DNA of 64,000 nucleotides from contig NZ_AP024861.1 of assembly GCF_024346755.1 (NCBI RefSeq), positions 186,001 through 250,000 on the forward strand, read 5' to 3'. This stretch comes from Vibrio aerogenes. GTDB lineage: Bacteria; Pseudomonadota; Gammaproteobacteria; Enterobacterales; Vibrionaceae. A model generated the notes under the pieces. The model searched no databases. It saw only the letters and a list, made by a program, of their open reading frames with translations, and had not been told where the DNA came from. The first letter of the stretch is position 1. Every line of letters begins with the position of its first letter. The translations under genes were made by a program, and so were the position numbers. Below are positions 63,135-64,000 of the stretch, in pieces.

Positions 63135-64000
63135 TTATGTTGTCTGATTTGGCGCAGACAGTGGCAGTTCAATGGTGACCATTAAACCGCCCATATTGCT
63201 CCGGCTCGCGCGGATAGATCCGCTATGCTGACGGATAGCATTTTCAGTGATAGCAAGTCCCAGCCCGGCACCGCCGCTGTGACGATCGCGGGCTTCAGAT
63301 ACCCGGTAGAAAGGACGGAAAATATCATTTAATTCTTTTTCCGGGACACCATCTCCATTATCTTCGACGACGATGGTTAACTGATTGGCAGATTCGGTAA
63401 ATGTCACCCGAATTTGATCCTTTCCGTAACAAATTGCATTACGGGTGATGTTTTCCAGTGCACTCATCAGTAATTTCGGATTACCTGAAATAACCCGCTG
63501 GGGAATTGGGGTGTAGGTCAGTGTTTTTGAGAGTTGTTCGGCTTCAAAAATAGCGTCATCCAGTAACGTTTCCCACAAACTGGACAAGGGCTGAACTTCC
63601 CGCTCCATATGACTGTTCACCTGCATGCGGGATAACTCGAGCAGTTCCGCGATCATCTGCTCCAGTCGCTGCGCTTCTGTATCAATCCTCTCGAGTTCGG
63701 TGCTGACACCCTGCTTTCTGATTGCCAGTCCATTTGCCATGCGTAACCGGGTTAATGGTGAACGCAGTTCATGAGAGATATCTGATAGCAGACGCTGCTG
63801 GCCGGAAATCATCCCGTTGACGGCTTCCACCATCCGGTTAAAGCTTTGACCGGCCTGCTGAAATTCTGATGTGCCTTGTTCAAGCGATGGATCGCTGCGG
63901 AACTCTCCACGGGCAACCCGTTGTGCGGCCTGAGCCAAACGTTGAGCAGGCTGACTGAGCGCCCAGGAAAGCCATAATAATAATGGGGTACTGATTAACA
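63135..64000 (-). CDS. cpxA: Sensor histidine kinase CpxA (partial)
   Basis: CpxA senses misfolded envelope proteins and acts on CpxR. Only the C-terminal 288 residues or so are in the window, since the frame runs off at 64000. An internal ATG at 63938 is not a start: upstream codons read STPLLLWLSWALSQPAQR, the last membrane segment and HAMP region. The phosphoacceptor motif is SDISHELRSPLTRLR, and the ATPase domain has NITRNAICYG and GGAGLGLAITENAI. No truncation is visible beyond the window edge. CpxR would be expected upstream, outside the window. Confidence 0.9.
   Translation of the reverse strand, partial: LISTPLLLWLSWALSQPAQRLAQAAQRVARGEFRSDPSLEQGTSEFQQAGQSFNRMVEAVNGMISGQQRLLSDISHELRSPLTRLRMANGLAIRKQGVSTELERIDTEAQRLEQMIAELLELSRMQVNSHMEREVQPLSSLWETLLDDAIFEAEQLSKTLTYTPIPQRVISGNPKLLMSALENITRNAICYGKDQIRVTFTESANQLTIVVEDNGDGVPEKELNDIFRPFYRVSEARDRHSGGAGLGLAITENAIRQHSGSIRASRSNMGGLMVTIELPLSAPNQTT

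Noticed and set aside
63135..63938. cpxA taken as a complete short gene from ATG 63938
   Set aside because: The frame continues upstream to the window edge with membrane and HAMP sequence, so the gene is cut by the window and not truncated.

Overview
The window is a stretch of a gammaproteobacterial chromosome, most probably from a member of the Vibrionaceae. Three things point there: gene order (glnG-glnL-glnA / typA; pckA-hslO-hslR next to a complete type II secretion operon; nudE-cysQ; tex-greB-ompR-envZ; recG-trmH-spoT-rpoZ-gmk; a VC_2705-type sodium:solute symporter beside a LuxR-type response regulator), protein similarity to Vibrio and E. coli families, and an rrn operon with tRNA-Ile and tRNA-Ala in the spacer. 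I infer this from recognition; no database search was run.

Layout. 1-4141: the end of an rRNA operon (16S 3' end, tRNA-Ile, tRNA-Ala, 23S, 5S, tRNA-Asp, terminator). 4142-4822: no intact gene, but two 22-bp repeats that look like the end of an IS21-type element. 4823-9280: the nitrogen regulon core glnG, glnL, glnA, with a sigma-54 promoter and NtrC sites readable upstream of glnA and an NtrC palindrome upstream of glnL. 9606-19214: housekeeping genes (typA, yihY, dtd, yiiD, an AsmA-like gene, pckA, hslO, hslR). 19424-30698: twelve type II secretion genes gspC to gspN, tightly packed. 30782-38790: cysQ, nudE, nfuA, comF, bioH, an unrecognised small gene, tex, greB and a DUF805 gene. 38835-38934: an unusual direct-repeat array ending in a terminator. 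38949-42657: a MocR-type regulator, then ompR-envZ. 42722-50450: a xanthine permease with a PurR box, then recG, trmH, spoT, rpoZ, gmk (the stringent-response operon). 50875-55129: a dicarboxylate/amino-acid symporter, the queuosine-precursor transporter yhhQ behind a predicted preQ1-I riboswitch, and a two-subunit sodium:solute symporter. 55487-57782: a response regulator gene that looks like crbR, broken by an IS3-family element. 57933-64000: dsbD, a diguanylate cyclase, fxsA, trmL and the 3' part of cpxA.

Most of the window is conserved chromosomal backbone. The accessory or noteworthy signals are the IS3 insertion in the acetate-switch regulator (with a readable target duplication and a slippery frameshift site), the riboswitch in front of yhhQ, the GATAC repeat array that continues into a terminator loop, the IS21-like remnant after the rrn operon, and several regulatory sites (NtrC, sigma-54, PurR). 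I found no CRISPR array, prophage, defence island or obviously new multi-gene system.
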